Shown: piece by piece, positions 36,462 through 44,765 of the stretch
Numbering within the stretch: the stretch's first letter is position 1
Layout: every line of letters starts with the position of its first letter
Assembly (NCBI GenBank): GCA_958295755.1
Contig: OY282367.1
Coordinates: 868,022-932,021, forward strand
Origin: an uncultured Acidimicrobiales bacterium
GTDB taxonomy: Bacteria; Actinomycetota; Acidimicrobiia; Acidimicrobiales; Hopanoidiivorantaceae
Length of the DNA stretch: 64,000 nt
Direction: 5' to 3'
The notes under the pieces: generated by a model
Told to the model about the DNA's origin: nothing
Databases searched by the model: none
Seen by the model: the letters and a program-made list of their open reading frames with translations, nothing else
Position numbers and translations under genes: made by a program

Positions 36462-38183
36462 CTATTGCCCTATAAGTGTTTCAGAAGGTGGGATATGGAA
36501 GTGTCTCACCGCTTCTTGTGCCAGTTCTGCAAAAGCCGGTGCCGAAGTTTGGCTGGCGTAAATGCTGTTCTGCGGTTCTTCCAGCACAACGATGACTGAA
36601 ATCGCTGGATTATCAGCAGGTAAGAAGCCAGCAAAGGTAGTGATGTATCGATAGTTGCCGTCTTCGTCTTTATATCCACCGGTAGGTAGCGGTTTGCGTG
36701 CGGTGCCTGTTTTACCTGCTACTCGGTAATGTGGCACAGCTGCGCTTTTGCCTGTTCCTCTGTCTACGACTCCCGTGAGGATTGCCGTCATTTCTTCTGC
36801 TGTTTTTTGCGATGTGATAACTCGCGAAGGTTCCATTTCGGGCGTTATGTTTAGCCCGGTAGCACTGATTACCTCTGTTGTTACCCTGGGGGGCACATAG
36901 ATGCCTTTATTGGCTATGACATTGTAGACATTCAACATCTGCAGAGGCGTGAGGGCTACGCCCTGACCAAGAGCTATGGTTGCTGCCGATGTGCCCGACC
37001 AGTCATTCACATTTAGTAGCTGTCCTGGAGATTCCCCAGGCAAGGCACCAGCTAAAAGCTCACTACCTAACCCAAATCTTTGAAGATACTGATAAAAGAC
37101 ATCACTGCCTGTTTCTCTTGCCCACAGTATGGTTCCGATATTTGATGAAACTCTGACGATTTCTGTAATGTCCATATATTCGGTGGGATGCCAGTCATGA
37201 TCGCTGAAGGTGGCATCATAAATTCGCAGTGATGCTGAAACTTCTTTAACGCTTTCAGGAGTGCCCACGCCAGAGTCCAAGACGGCAGAAAAAGTTAGAG
37301 CTTTCATGGCTGAGCCCGGCTCGAAAGTCCATGTGACTGCCCGATTTTCCTCTGAAATTTGATAGATATGCTCTTCGTCTCGGTCAACTGTTGCCATGGA
37401 AAGAATTTTCCCCGTGCTCGGTTCCATGACGATAGCTGTTCCAGACATAGAACCTGTCTCAGACGTGTGCTTGAGGAGGATCTGCTCGGTCTGATACTGA
37501 AACGGGGCGTCGACTGAAAGATATACAGAAGCACCCGGCACAGCAGGTTGTTCTCTGCGTACTCCTGTAGCAATGGGATTGCCGAGAGGGTCGCCCTCCA
37601 GATAGATGCGACCAGGCGTGCCAACTAACTGCTCGTTAAAAGCAAACTCAATTCCGCCCAACCCTTGTTCTTCATTGCCCACGAAACCCACAAATGATCC
37701 TCTCACGGTGCGGCGTGTGGGATAGTGACGAGCGTATTCTTTGTAGCTGTGGATACCATCTAGTTCCAGACTTGCCACTTGGCGTTCCACAGTTTCAGGG
37801 ACCCGCCGTTTGAGGTATGAGAAAGCCCCCGCGGTTGTGAGCTGACTTAGAATTTCAGAAGCATCCATCTCAAGAGGCTTGCTAAGTTTCTCAGCTGTTT
37901 CGCCAGCCTTTTTAACACGGCGAGGGTCAGCCCAGATCGTGTATCTGATTAATGAAGTTGCCAGAAGGCTACCTTGCGAATCGTAAATATCACCGCGTCT
38001 AGCTGGCAGTTCTTGAGTCTGAAATCTTTGGTTCTCGCCGCGTTCCACAAGAGCATCAGCTTGAGAGAACTGAATATCTTGAAGCCTGAAAAAGACAACC
38101 GACGGCACCACTAGCAGCATCACAACACCGACAACAAAAAATCTCCTCCGGCTGGAATGAGAAGGGAACTGCTGTGTTTCCAT
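36462..38183 (-). CDS. ftsI: Septal penicillin-binding protein FtsI (PBP3)
   Basis: A 573-residue bitopic transpeptidase. N-terminal transmembrane helix (about 15-33), PBP dimer domain, then transpeptidase with the three active-site motifs: SAMK (Ser291-Lys294), SSN near residue 345 and KTGTARKP near residue 490. It crosslinks septal peptidoglycan with FtsW. There is no PASTA domain. It follows the FtsL-like gene after 18 bp and precedes murE by 12 bp. Confidence 0.95.
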   Translation of the reverse strand: METQQFPSHSSRRRFFVVGVVMLLVVPSVVFFRLQDIQFSQADALVERGENQRFQTQELPARRGDIYDSQGSLLATSLIRYTIWADPRRVKKAGETAEKLSKPLEMDASEILSQLTTAGAFSYLKRRVPETVERQVASLELDGIHSYKEYARHYPTRRTVRGSFVGFVGNEEQGLGGIEFAFNEQLVGTPGRIYLEGDPLGNPIATGVRREQPAVPGASVYLSVDAPFQYQTEQILLKHTSETGSMSGTAIVMEPSTGKILSMATVDRDEEHIYQISEENRAVTWTFEPGSAMKALTFSAVLDSGVGTPESVKEVSASLRIYDATFSDHDWHPTEYMDITEIVRVSSNIGTILWARETGSDVFYQYLQRFGLGSELLAGALPGESPGQLLNVNDWSGTSAATIALGQGVALTPLQMLNVYNVIANKGIYVPPRVTTEVISATGLNITPEMEPSRVITSQKTAEEMTAILTGVVDRGTGKSAAVPHYRVAGKTGTARKPLPTGGYKDEDGNYRYITTFAGFLPADNPAISVIVVLEEPQNSIYASQTSAPAFAELAQEAVRHFHIPPSETLIGQ

Positions 38184-38201
38184 GATCGCTAGGGAAAGGG
38201 G

Positions 38202-38825
38202 TTAGGGAGTAGGGCTAGGAGAAGTCTGTGCCAAACCAGAAGCTGGCGGAACTGCTGTCGGGGGAACAGTTGGGGGAACAGTAGCATTCGGAGGAGTGAC
38301 TGATTGCAGGTAGACGATATTTTCAGCTGTTACCATTCCCAACTCATCGCGAGCGATAGTGATGATGCGCTGCGGTGAGACAGCCAAAGAACGCTCAAAG
38401 AGTAGCTGCTGGCGTAGCTCAAGCTGGGCGTTGAGATCTTGGCGCAACAGATCCAGATCACGCTGGCCGGCCAGTAGAGAGGCGTGCAGAAAAACTATGC
38501 CAAATGGAATAGAAACCAGCCCTAGTAGCCCCAGAACCATAGCTGAGACAAATAACTTGCGGAACCTGCGGGCAGGTTGAGGAGCTATCTTCAGATGCGG
38601 ATTTTGTTGTGCTTTCGGTGCTGGCTGCGGTTTCTGTTGTGGTTTCTGTTGCGGGTTTTGCTGGGCTTTTTGTTCTGACTGCTGCTTTTGTTCTTTAGAT
38701 ACAGAACCGGACTTTTTGGGTTCAGAAGGTCGCGATGCTCTGTTTGGTCGCTTTTGGGCAGACGGGCGAGATGGTCTTGGCATGCCAGCACTGCGATGCC
38801 TAGGAGCACTACTTGCGGGTGCCAT
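38202..38825 (-). CDS. ftsL: FtsL-like septum protein
   Basis: A 207-residue bitopic protein in the ftsL position between rsmH and ftsI. Residues 1-88 are basic and Gln/Pro/Lys-rich with QNPQQKPQQKPQP repeats; a transmembrane helix spans about 91-111 (FVSAMVLGLLGLVSIPFGIVF); a coiled coil follows (about 113-145, leucine/glutamine-rich) and then a short ARDELGMVTAENIVYLQ segment typical of FtsL/DivIC. The tail is Pro/Thr-rich. Sequence similarity in this family is low, so the name rests on topology and location. 1-nt overlap with the rsmH stop. Confidence 0.75.
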   Translation of the reverse strand: MAPASSAPRHRSAGMPRPSRPSAQKRPNRASRPSEPKKSGSVSKEQKQQSEQKAQQNPQQKPQQKPQPAPKAQQNPHLKIAPQPARRFRKLFVSAMVLGLLGLVSIPFGIVFLHASLLAGQRDLDLLRQDLNAQLELRQQLLFERSLAVSPQRIITIARDELGMVTAENIVYLQSVTPPNATVPPTVPPTAVPPASGLAQTSPSPTP

Positions 38826-39823
38826 TAGTCGTCCGTCTCACTATTGGTTTCGCTCTCACAGCCGGCTGCTAGTTTGACAAAACTACGCATCCGCGCGCTT
38901 GAAGAACGCGAATTAGCTGCAATCTCTGTTGCTGAAGGTTTGCGCGCTCCCCTATGTAGCAGTTTGATAGTCGGCACAGCCCCGCATTGGCACGGTAGCT
39001 TTGGAGGGCATTCGCATCCCCCTGTTTCAGCCCAACGCAGAAAGTCTTTGACGATCCTGTCTTCGCCTGAATGATAAGCAATCAGCACTCCTCTGCCTTC
39101 TGGCTCTAGCGCGTCTACGGCTTGTGGCAAAGTATCTTTGAGAATGCGAAGCTCTTCATTGACTTCAATGCGAATAGCTTGGAAGCTGCGGCGAGCCGGA
39201 TGCCCTTTGGAAGATCTGGGGTTTCTGAAAGATTTGGGACCTCTGCGAGAGCTCTGCGGCACTGCTCTGGCGATTACTTCGGCGAGTTGGGCAGTGCTCT
39301 GTACCGGGCGAGCGGATACTATGGCTTTAGCTATTTTTCGAGCGAATCTTTCATCTCCATAATGCGCTAACACCTCAGCAAGCTGTTCTTGCTCATAGCC
39401 ATTTACCACATCTGCTGCTGTGAGAGACGAAGTTCTATCCATCCTCATATCCAGAGGGCCATCTGTTCGAAAACTGAAACCTCGTGCCTCTATGTCTATC
39501 TGTTCTGAACTGACTCCCAGATCCATCAGAAACCCAGAGATAGAAGCGATATTGCGACTTTGGAGTTCAGCTTTTAGATAGTCGCTTCTCAGATGACAAA
39601 AGTCAACACGGCTGTTCTTGAGATTTTGTTTTGTGAGATTTTGCGATGCTCTGTCGATGGCATCGCCGTCACGGTCAAGTCCGAGAATAGATATCTCTCT
39701 GTGCGCCTCAAGTAAGGCTTCGGCGTGGCCACCACTGCCGACTGTGGCATCTACTACCACACCTGCGGGAATGTCCCGCATGGTTTCCACAACCTCTGCG
39801 ACCATAACGGGCTGATGCCTCAT
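38825..39823 (-). CDS. rsmH: 16S rRNA m4C1402 methyltransferase RsmH (MraW)
   Basis: A 332-residue SAM methyltransferase modifying C1402 of 16S rRNA. I use the ATG at 39823 because homologues begin with a short HxPVM segment (here MRHQPVMVAEVVETM); an in-frame start at 39892 would add 23 unrelated residues. Signatures: VVDATVGSGGHAEALLE, FLMDLGVSSEQIDIEARGFSF, GPLDMRMD, and LIAYHSGEDRIVKDFLR, where the usual SFHS is AYHS. The ATG overlaps the stop of the upstream small gene as ATGA. Confidence 0.95.
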   Translation of the reverse strand: MRHQPVMVAEVVETMRDIPAGVVVDATVGSGGHAEALLEAHREISILGLDRDGDAIDRASQNLTKQNLKNSRVDFCHLRSDYLKAELQSRNIASISGFLMDLGVSSEQIDIEARGFSFRTDGPLDMRMDRTSSLTAADVVNGYEQEQLAEVLAHYGDERFARKIAKAIVSARPVQSTAQLAEVIARAVPQSSRRGPKSFRNPRSSKGHPARRSFQAIRIEVNEELRILKDTLPQAVDALEPEGRGVLIAYHSGEDRIVKDFLRWAETGGCECPPKLPCQCGAVPTIKLLHRGARKPSATEIAANSRSSSARMRSFVKLAAGCESETNSETDD

Positions 39824-40203
39824 GCGCAAGCAGGAGTATCTCCAGCTGGACTGGGGTGGGCATTGCAGGGGGCAATTCCTAAGGAAGCACATGAAGACGG
39901 ATGTCTTGCCTCACATGCTGCACATGATGGAGCATTCATAGGTGCTGGAGCAGCGGATAGGTCGCCACGTAACCGGTATGCGCCTATTGTGCCAGTGGCA
40001 CTTATAAGCTCTGATGGTGTGGAGTAGGGGGTTGTCCATCTCTGTGGTCGAGGGACGACCCATCCGCTGTTCTTTTTTGTAGCTATCTCTGTTCTCTGAG
40101 AAGTCTCCGCAGTAGATAGCTGTGTCTCAGATCTCAAAGGTGCGACCGAAGGCGAAAGACCGCCTTGCAGTAGTACAAGTCTTGTTGTCATGGCTATAGC
40201 CAC
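39820..40203 (-). CDS. Small protein of unknown function between mraZ and rsmH
   Basis: A frame of 127 codons (GTG at 40203; 123 codons from the ATG at 40191, two bases after the mraZ stop codon). I do not recognise it. It begins MTTRLVLLQGG, has no membrane helix, and ends with a Cys-containing, Ala/Pro-rich segment (SCAACEARHPSSCASLG). Two features favour a real gene: it starts at the mraZ stop with GAGAAAGGTGG before it, and its TGA overlaps the rsmH ATG (ATGA). Without it, mraZ and rsmH would be separated by 370 bp, unusual in this compact cluster. It may be fast-evolving or a translated spacer. Confidence 0.45.
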   Translation of the reverse strand: MAIAMTTRLVLLQGGLSPSVAPLRSETQLSTAETSQRTEIATKKNSGWVVPRPQRWTTPYSTPSELISATGTIGAYRLRGDLSAAPAPMNAPSCAACEARHPSSCASLGIAPCNAHPSPAGDTPACA

Positions 40204-40607
40204 CTTTCTCCCCGTAGCGAATCGGTATCGGTTTCAACACCGGCCCACAAATCGGGGTTCCATATTTCAATTCGGGTTCCCACCCCTGCGATTACTACGC
40301 TTTCTCCTATTTGAGTAGCGTCCCTCAACTCTTTTGGCACTCTGAAACGCCCTTGTGCGTCAAATGAAATCTCTTCTGCGCTGGAAGTGAACTGCCTGTA
40401 TTCGTTCTGGGTAGCTTGCCCCTCGCGCAAAAGGCTTTCTAGGCGTTGAATGGTTGCGGCGAAGTCGTCTGGAAGATACGCGGTGAGGCATTGATGCCCG
40501 GGGGCTTTGGCGATGTAGCCCGTGTCGGTAAAGGCTTCACGGAAGGCTGCCGGCATGGCGATGCGGCCTTTATCGTCTACTGAGCGATGGTGCTTGCCTA
40601 AGTGCAT
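40194..40607 (-). CDS. mraZ: MraZ transcriptional regulator of the dcw cluster
   Basis: A 137-residue double SpoVT/AbrB-like protein. The two DNA-binding beta hairpins are HRSVDDKGRIAMPAAFRE and EISFDAQGRFRVPKELRD, each with the DxxGR motif. MraZ binds repeated GTGG-type boxes before its own gene; four such boxes are seen at 40706-40740, so autoregulation is likely. First gene of the dcw run, with the promoter about 100 bp upstream. Confidence 0.95.
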   Translation of the reverse strand: MHLGKHHRSVDDKGRIAMPAAFREAFTDTGYIAKAPGHQCLTAYLPDDFAATIQRLESLLREGQATQNEYRQFTSSAEEISFDAQGRFRVPKELRDATQIGESVVIAGVGTRIEIWNPDLWAGVETDTDSLRGERWL

Positions 40608-40705
40608 GAGATTTTGTTCCTGATGTTGTGTTGCTTTGGCATTGGTGCGTTTTGTCTTGTATTTGTCTTTTCTGTTATTTGACTGGGTGCCTATTCATGT
40701 TTTCA

Positions 40706-40746
40706 CCACAAATCCCCACTTTATACCACTTTCACCCACTTGTCAA
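40706..40746 (-). promoter_or_regulatory. mraZ promoter with four MraZ boxes at exact 10-bp spacing
   Basis: Reading the minus strand, TTGACA (40746-40741) is followed by four boxes AGTGG, AGTGG, AGTGG, TGTGG starting every 10 bp (40740-40736, 40730-40726, 40720-40716, 40710-40706). A -10 element TAAAGT lies 17 bp after TTGACA, between and within the boxes. Known MraZ operators are short GTGG/TGGG-type direct repeats with about 5-bp gaps, which is exactly this layout. Repressor bound on one helix face would cover the core promoter. Confidence 0.8.
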
Positions 40747-40748
40747 GA

Positions 40749-40928
40749 GCAATTGTTAAGAAATTCTTAGGAGTTCTCTTTTGCCTGCTGGTAGATGCTG
40801 TGAGGGGGCTACGGCTGAGGGCAATTGTTAAGAAATTCTTAGGAGTTCTCTTTTGCCCCTACTTACGGCCCGCCCTCTCTTCCTTCCGGCGCGCAATTGT
40901 TAAGAAATTCTTACGAGTTCTCTTTTGC
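40749..40928. CRISPR. CRISPR-like mini-array: three 36-bp repeats, two 36-bp spacers
   Basis: Three copies of a 36-bp sequence begin GCAATTGTTAAGAAATTC and end GAGTTCTCTTTTGC (40749-40784, 40821-40856, 40893-40928). The first two are identical; the third differs by one base (G to C at 40914). The two intervening segments (40785-40820 and 40857-40892) are unrelated to each other, GC-rich, and each exactly 36 bp. Repeat and spacer lengths fit CRISPR. Each repeat also holds a perfect 13-bp palindrome TAAGAAATTCTTA. No cas genes are in the window, so this could instead be a 72-bp-spaced operator array; see findings. Confidence 0.55.
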
Positions 40929-40966
40929 TACTCAAATGTGATGTTCAGGTGTGGCATTCTTGATGC

Positions 40967-41647
40967 ATGTGGAGTTTCCGAGAGGTGTTGAGTGGTGTTG
41001 AAGAATTTCATCAGAAGGAGCATCCGGGAAGGCGAGAAGTTTGGTTGCATTGCTGGGAAGGTGCAGAAGGGCAAGATAAAGGTGCTTTAGTATTAGGTAG
41101 CTCACAGCCGTTGGATGTGGCTCGCGCAGAAGCGTTGGATGAGCGGGGGCTTATGCTAGTGAAGCGTCAGAGCGGCGGAGGAGCTGTGTTGGTGGAGTCT
41201 GACTCTCTGGTTTGGATTGATGTTTTTATCCCCCGAGACGATCTCTTGTGGGAAGCAGATGTTGGCAAATCAGCCCTTTGGGTGGGAAAGGTCTGGCAAG
41301 ACACACTTGCTGAATTCGGTGTGTTTGGCGAAGTGCACCGGGGCCGTTACGAACCAGGCAGATGGGGCAATTTGATCTGCTTTGCTGGGCGGGCAACTGG
41401 TGAAGTATTTGTTGAAGGCAAAAAATCTGTAGGCATCTCACAGCGTCGCAGCAAGCAAGGCGCACGCTTTCAAACAGCACTTGTGAGACGCTGGAAAATT
41501 ACCGACCTCTCCTCACTCTTGAACCTCACTCCCGAAGACCGCACCCATATAGAAATAGAAGTAGCCTCAGCCGCTCATCCCTTATTCTTCACGCCTCCTG
41601 AGATATTTGCTACCTTCTGTGCTGTGATTCAGCAGTATAGGCAGTAA
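40967..41647 (+). CDS. Lipoate-protein ligase A family protein
   Basis: A 226-residue biotin/lipoate-ligase-fold protein. Recognisable are RQSGGGAVLVESDSLVW (the lipoyl-AMP loop, usually RRxSGGGAVYH), the middle GRYEPGRWGNLICFAG, and KKSVGISQRRSKQGARFQT with the conserved catalytic Lys. It is short, without the accessory C-terminal domain, like LplA or LipM/LipL-type proteins. Whether it uses free lipoate, octanoyl-ACP or another acyl group cannot be told. The start at 40967 has another ATG 4 bp upstream in a different frame. Confidence 0.75.
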   Translation: MWSFREVLSGVEEFHQKEHPGRREVWLHCWEGAEGQDKGALVLGSSQPLDVARAEALDERGLMLVKRQSGGGAVLVESDSLVWIDVFIPRDDLLWEADVGKSALWVGKVWQDTLAEFGVFGEVHRGRYEPGRWGNLICFAGRATGEVFVEGKKSVGISQRRSKQGARFQTALVRRWKITDLSSLLNLTPEDRTHIEIEVASAAHPLFFTPPEIFATFCAVIQQYRQ

Positions 41648-41677
41648 GGGATCCAGCACAAAGCTACCCGCTAACTA

Positions 41678-41752
41678 AGAAGTCACACCCACCAAAAAGC
41701 CGGGCCCAGCAAGAAGTCAGGCCCACCAAGCAGCCACGCTCACTAGGAAGCT
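41678..41752. repeat. Degenerate 17-bp tandem repeats between convergent genes
   Basis: About four imperfect units resembling AAGAAGTCAGGCCCACC run head to tail in the gap between the lipoate-ligase-like gene and the HNH gene. They reach into the last codons of the HNH gene. No terminator stem-loop with T-run is evident. Similar short tandem units occur across the window. Confidence 0.45.
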
Positions 41753-42267
41753 TGTTTTATTCGTTCTCTCAGATATGGCCGCCAAGTATGTGGCACATCA
41801 GTATGTGCAACATTAGCGGCCAGCGACAACACCCACGACATGCGAGAAGGTGCCTGCGGTCTGCAATGCAGCTTGAAGCCTATCTCAGCAGGTAGCCTGT
41901 CTTTCTTGCGAGAATTGCAGAGACTGCAAGCCGCTACCACATTTTCCCAGGTGTGCTTGCCACCTCTGCTACGCGGTCTGATGTGATCGATACTGTCGGC
42001 CTTGTCACCGCAATACTGGCACGTATACTTATCGCGGGCAAAGACTCCACGACGGCTAATAGCACAAGTGTGCTCATAGCGAATGCGGACGAAATAGCGC
42101 AGGCGAACCACCGTCGGCACATCCAAGGTCAGCCGCTCTGAGCGGATCACTTCGCCGTTGCTCTCTACCACATCTGCCTTGCCGTCATAAACCAAGATGG
42201 CAGCGCGGTGCCCCGAGACTACGCTCAGAGGCTCATCTGTGACATTCAGCACCAGTGCCCGGCTCAT
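41743..42267 (-). CDS. HNH endonuclease-domain protein
   Basis: A 174-residue protein with a compact HNH domain in residues 75-125: CQYCGDKADSIDHIRPRSRGG, WENVVAACSLCNSRK, including the two Cys pairs that bind structural zinc and the catalytic DH. The N-terminal MSRALVLNVTDEPLSVVS is typical of a widespread actinobacterial/cyanobacterial HNH family whose role is unknown. It is a stand-alone chromosomal gene and there is no intron or phage context. Confidence 0.88.
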   Translation of the reverse strand: MSRALVLNVTDEPLSVVSGHRAAILVYDGKADVVESNGEVIRSERLTLDVPTVVRLRYFVRIRYEHTCAISRRGVFARDKYTCQYCGDKADSIDHIRPRSRGGKHTWENVVAACSLCNSRKKDRLPAEIGFKLHCRPQAPSRMSWVLSLAANVAHTDVPHTWRPYLRERIKQAS

Positions 42268-42333
42268 GGCTAGTTATCCTACCTGCCTGTTGCCTATGCG
42301 CCGCGTACTTTTGCCAGGTCGTGTGTTAATATA

Positions 42334-43416
42334 TTGAAGACTTCGAATATAGACTTAGTTAGCTTCAAGGATTTATCTGTGTCATCTGCTTCAACAACTA
42401 CTGCCGCGCCAACGTCTTCAGTGCCCACGTCTCAGGACAACTTTTATGGCGAGAGTCTGGATGTGTCTCGCTTCGTGGAGACCTTCTACAGAATCACCCA
42501 GAATATAGAAAAGGTGATCCACGGCCAGCGCGAAGCTGTCTATCACACTTTGCTTTGTCTAGTGGCTGGCGGGCATCTGTTGCTGACGGATGCTCCAGGC
42601 GTGGGCAAGACTAGCCTTGCCAAAGCTTTAGCTCGCTCTTTGAACTTGGAGTTCAGACGCATCCAGTCAACTCCCGATCTGCTTCCGTCTGATGTGCTAG
42701 GAGTAAATATCTGGCATCAAGCTAATCAGGAATTCGTCTTTCATCCGGGTCCTGTGTTTTCCAACTTGGTGCTTGTAGATGAAATCAACCGCACTTCTCC
42801 TAAAACGCAATCGGCACTGCTGGAAGCCATGGCTGAGCAACAAGCCACAATTGAGGGCACCCGGCACGCTTTAGCTTCCCCTTTCATGGTGGTAGCCACA
42901 CAAAATCCTTTGGAACAAGAAGGCACATACCCTCTTCCCGAAAGCCAGTTAGATCGTTTCCTCATGCGACTGCATTTCGGTTATCCAGACCCAGCAAGTG
43001 AGATGATGATTCTCAATACCCATGGCAAATCTCCCTCTGGTGATGCTATCGACAACCTTGAAGCTGTCGCCACTGAGGGCGACTTGATGGCGATGATAAA
43101 AGTGCGCGAGCAGATAAGCATAGATGTGGAAGTGCAGCGATATCTCATCAATATCGCCGCAGCTACTCGTCAAAATCCCTCTCTGATGCTAGGTATGTCA
43201 CCCAGAGCCACCTTGAGTTTGCAGCGACTGGCGCAAGCCAGGGCAGCTTCTCAGAACAGAGGCTTTGTCATACCCGACGATGCTAAGTCTCTGGCTCATG
43301 TGGCATTGTGCCATCGTCTCGTCCTCAATCGTGACGCTCAAAGGCGTGGTGTAACCCGAGAGGCTGTGGTGGATTCTGTGCTGCAAAGCGTGCCGGTGCC
43401 CTTGCTGGGCACTTGA
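42334..43416 (+). CDS. MoxR-family AAA+ ATPase
   Basis: A 360-residue ATPase. Walker A is TDAPGVGKTSLAKAL; Walker B is LVLVDEINRTSPKTQSALLEAM; sensor 1 is VVATQNPLEQEGTYPLPESQ. The lid domain contains MLGMSPRATLSLQRLAQARA. MoxR ATPases act as chaperone-like factors with DUF58 and VWA proteins. The first codon is TTG at 42334; a GTG at 42379 is an alternative and would drop 15 Ser/Thr-rich residues. It is the first gene of an operon with DUF58 and transglutaminase genes. Confidence 0.92.
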   Translation: MKTSNIDLVSFKDLSVSSASTTTAAPTSSVPTSQDNFYGESLDVSRFVETFYRITQNIEKVIHGQREAVYHTLLCLVAGGHLLLTDAPGVGKTSLAKALARSLNLEFRRIQSTPDLLPSDVLGVNIWHQANQEFVFHPGPVFSNLVLVDEINRTSPKTQSALLEAMAEQQATIEGTRHALASPFMVVATQNPLEQEGTYPLPESQLDRFLMRLHFGYPDPASEMMILNTHGKSPSGDAIDNLEAVATEGDLMAMIKVREQISIDVEVQRYLINIAAATRQNPSLMLGMSPRATLSLQRLAQARAASQNRGFVIPDDAKSLAHVALCHRLVLNRDAQRRGVTREAVVDSVLQSVPVPLLGT

Positions 43417-43451
43417 GCAAATAGGCACCTAAGCCAAGCCCTATTGGTCAG

Positions 43452-44765
43452 ATGCTGACACCCAGCGGATGGCTAGCACTCATCGTAGCTGCGGTCGCCC
43501 TTGTAATCGGGCAAGTTCTGGTGCTTGCAGAGGTAGTAATTTTGGCTACTGTCGGAGTGCTGCTTGTGGTTACCTGCGGGCTCGCAGTATGGGTGTTTTC
43601 TCCTAAAACTAGAGTGCACCGTCAGCATTCGTCTTCGGTTGTGAGTGTAGAAGAAGGAAGTGAGATAGAGCTTGAATTTGAAAGAAGACTTTGGCCTCCG
43701 TTGAAACTTCCCATACATGTGCAAGACACCTTGATGCACTACAGGCCGGGGGCAGTGGCAAGCATGCTGGAAAAAGAAATAGATGTGCCAGAAGCGGCAA
43801 TAAATGGAGCAGAAACACCTGAGAAGGACGGCAAAGCTTCAAGAAAGGCTAGCAATGCAAGAAAACCCAGCAACTCAAGAAAACACGTTAAACAATATGA
43901 GAAGTTCACAGTTTCATTCAATATGTTGGGAAGGTCCAGATCTATTGTTTATGCTTTCAATCCAACTAGACGCGGCATCGTACGTTTTGGACCATTGTGG
44001 GTGCGTGCCAGCGACCCATTTGGTATTGCCCGCCGCAAATGGAAGGAAACCACAATCACAGAAATTCTCGCACTTCCCCCCATTGAAGATGTGATACCTC
44101 CGGAGATGTCGTTGTTTTCCAAATCTCAGGAAGAAGAGAAGTGCTCAATTTGGCAAGGCTCTACCAGCAGTGATTTTCTAACTTTGCGAGAGTATACACA
44201 CGGCGACGATCTACGACAAGTCCATTGGAAATCGACTGCACGCACTGGTAATCTCATGGTCCGACAAAATGAGCATCGCAGAGAATCTGGTGTCTTTCTG
44301 CTCTTAGACACACGCTCAGGGGTAGCCAGCGAACAGGATTTTGAGAAAATGGTAGGTGCTGCTGCAAGTCTGTGCGTAGCCTGTCGCAAGCAATCGTTTC
44401 AGATAGCCACGTTTCATAGCGAACCTCTGCTGGTGAAAGATGAGAGCTCCCTCCAAGTGGCTTTGCGGATGTTGGCTCTGGTATCTCAAGAGGAGCTATC
44501 TAAAGAGGTGCTATCTTTGGAGAATTTTCAACAACCGATGGTTGTGCTGACTGGGAACTCTGCTACCTCCACCGGGCGAGGCAAAAATCCAGAGTTCACC
44601 CAAGAGCAATACATCCAGGAACTGGGTGGACTGCAAGTCTGCTTCGGCGACCAGCCGACAGCCACATCAGCTATTTGGGTGCCGCCAGCGGAAAGATTTT
44701 CTAATGTATGGAATAGCTACTTTTGGAATGTTCGTCCAAGTTTAATAGATGTTGCTAGGACATGA
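43452..44765 (+). CDS. DUF58 (VWA-like) membrane-anchored protein
   Basis: A 437-residue protein with two N-terminal hydrophobic helices (about 7-26 and 28-50), a beta-rich middle with a Lys/Ser-rich charged insert (about residues 118-155, KASRKASNARKPSNSRK), and the DUF58 signature TLREYTHGDDLRQVHWKSTA followed by a VWA-like LLLDTRSG with the first metal-site Asp. Always found with MoxR; function unknown, probably cell-envelope related. It overlaps the next gene or lies 4 bp before it depending on the start used. Confidence 0.9.
   Translation: MLTPSGWLALIVAAVALVIGQVLVLAEVVILATVGVLLVVTCGLAVWVFSPKTRVHRQHSSSVVSVEEGSEIELEFERRLWPPLKLPIHVQDTLMHYRPGAVASMLEKEIDVPEAAINGAETPEKDGKASRKASNARKPSNSRKHVKQYEKFTVSFNMLGRSRSIVYAFNPTRRGIVRFGPLWVRASDPFGIARRKWKETTITEILALPPIEDVIPPEMSLFSKSQEEEKCSIWQGSTSSDFLTLREYTHGDDLRQVHWKSTARTGNLMVRQNEHRRESGVFLLLDTRSGVASEQDFEKMVGAAASLCVACRKQSFQIATFHSEPLLVKDESSLQVALRMLALVSQEELSKEVLSLENFQQPMVVLTGNSATSTGRGKNPEFTQEQYIQELGGLQVCFGDQPTATSAIWVPPAERFSNVWNSYFWNVRPSLIDVART

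Noticed and set aside
41743..42267. HNH gene as a mobile intron or phage homing endonuclease
   Set aside because: The gene is a full-length member of a common chromosomal HNH family, with no interrupted host gene or phage genes beside it.
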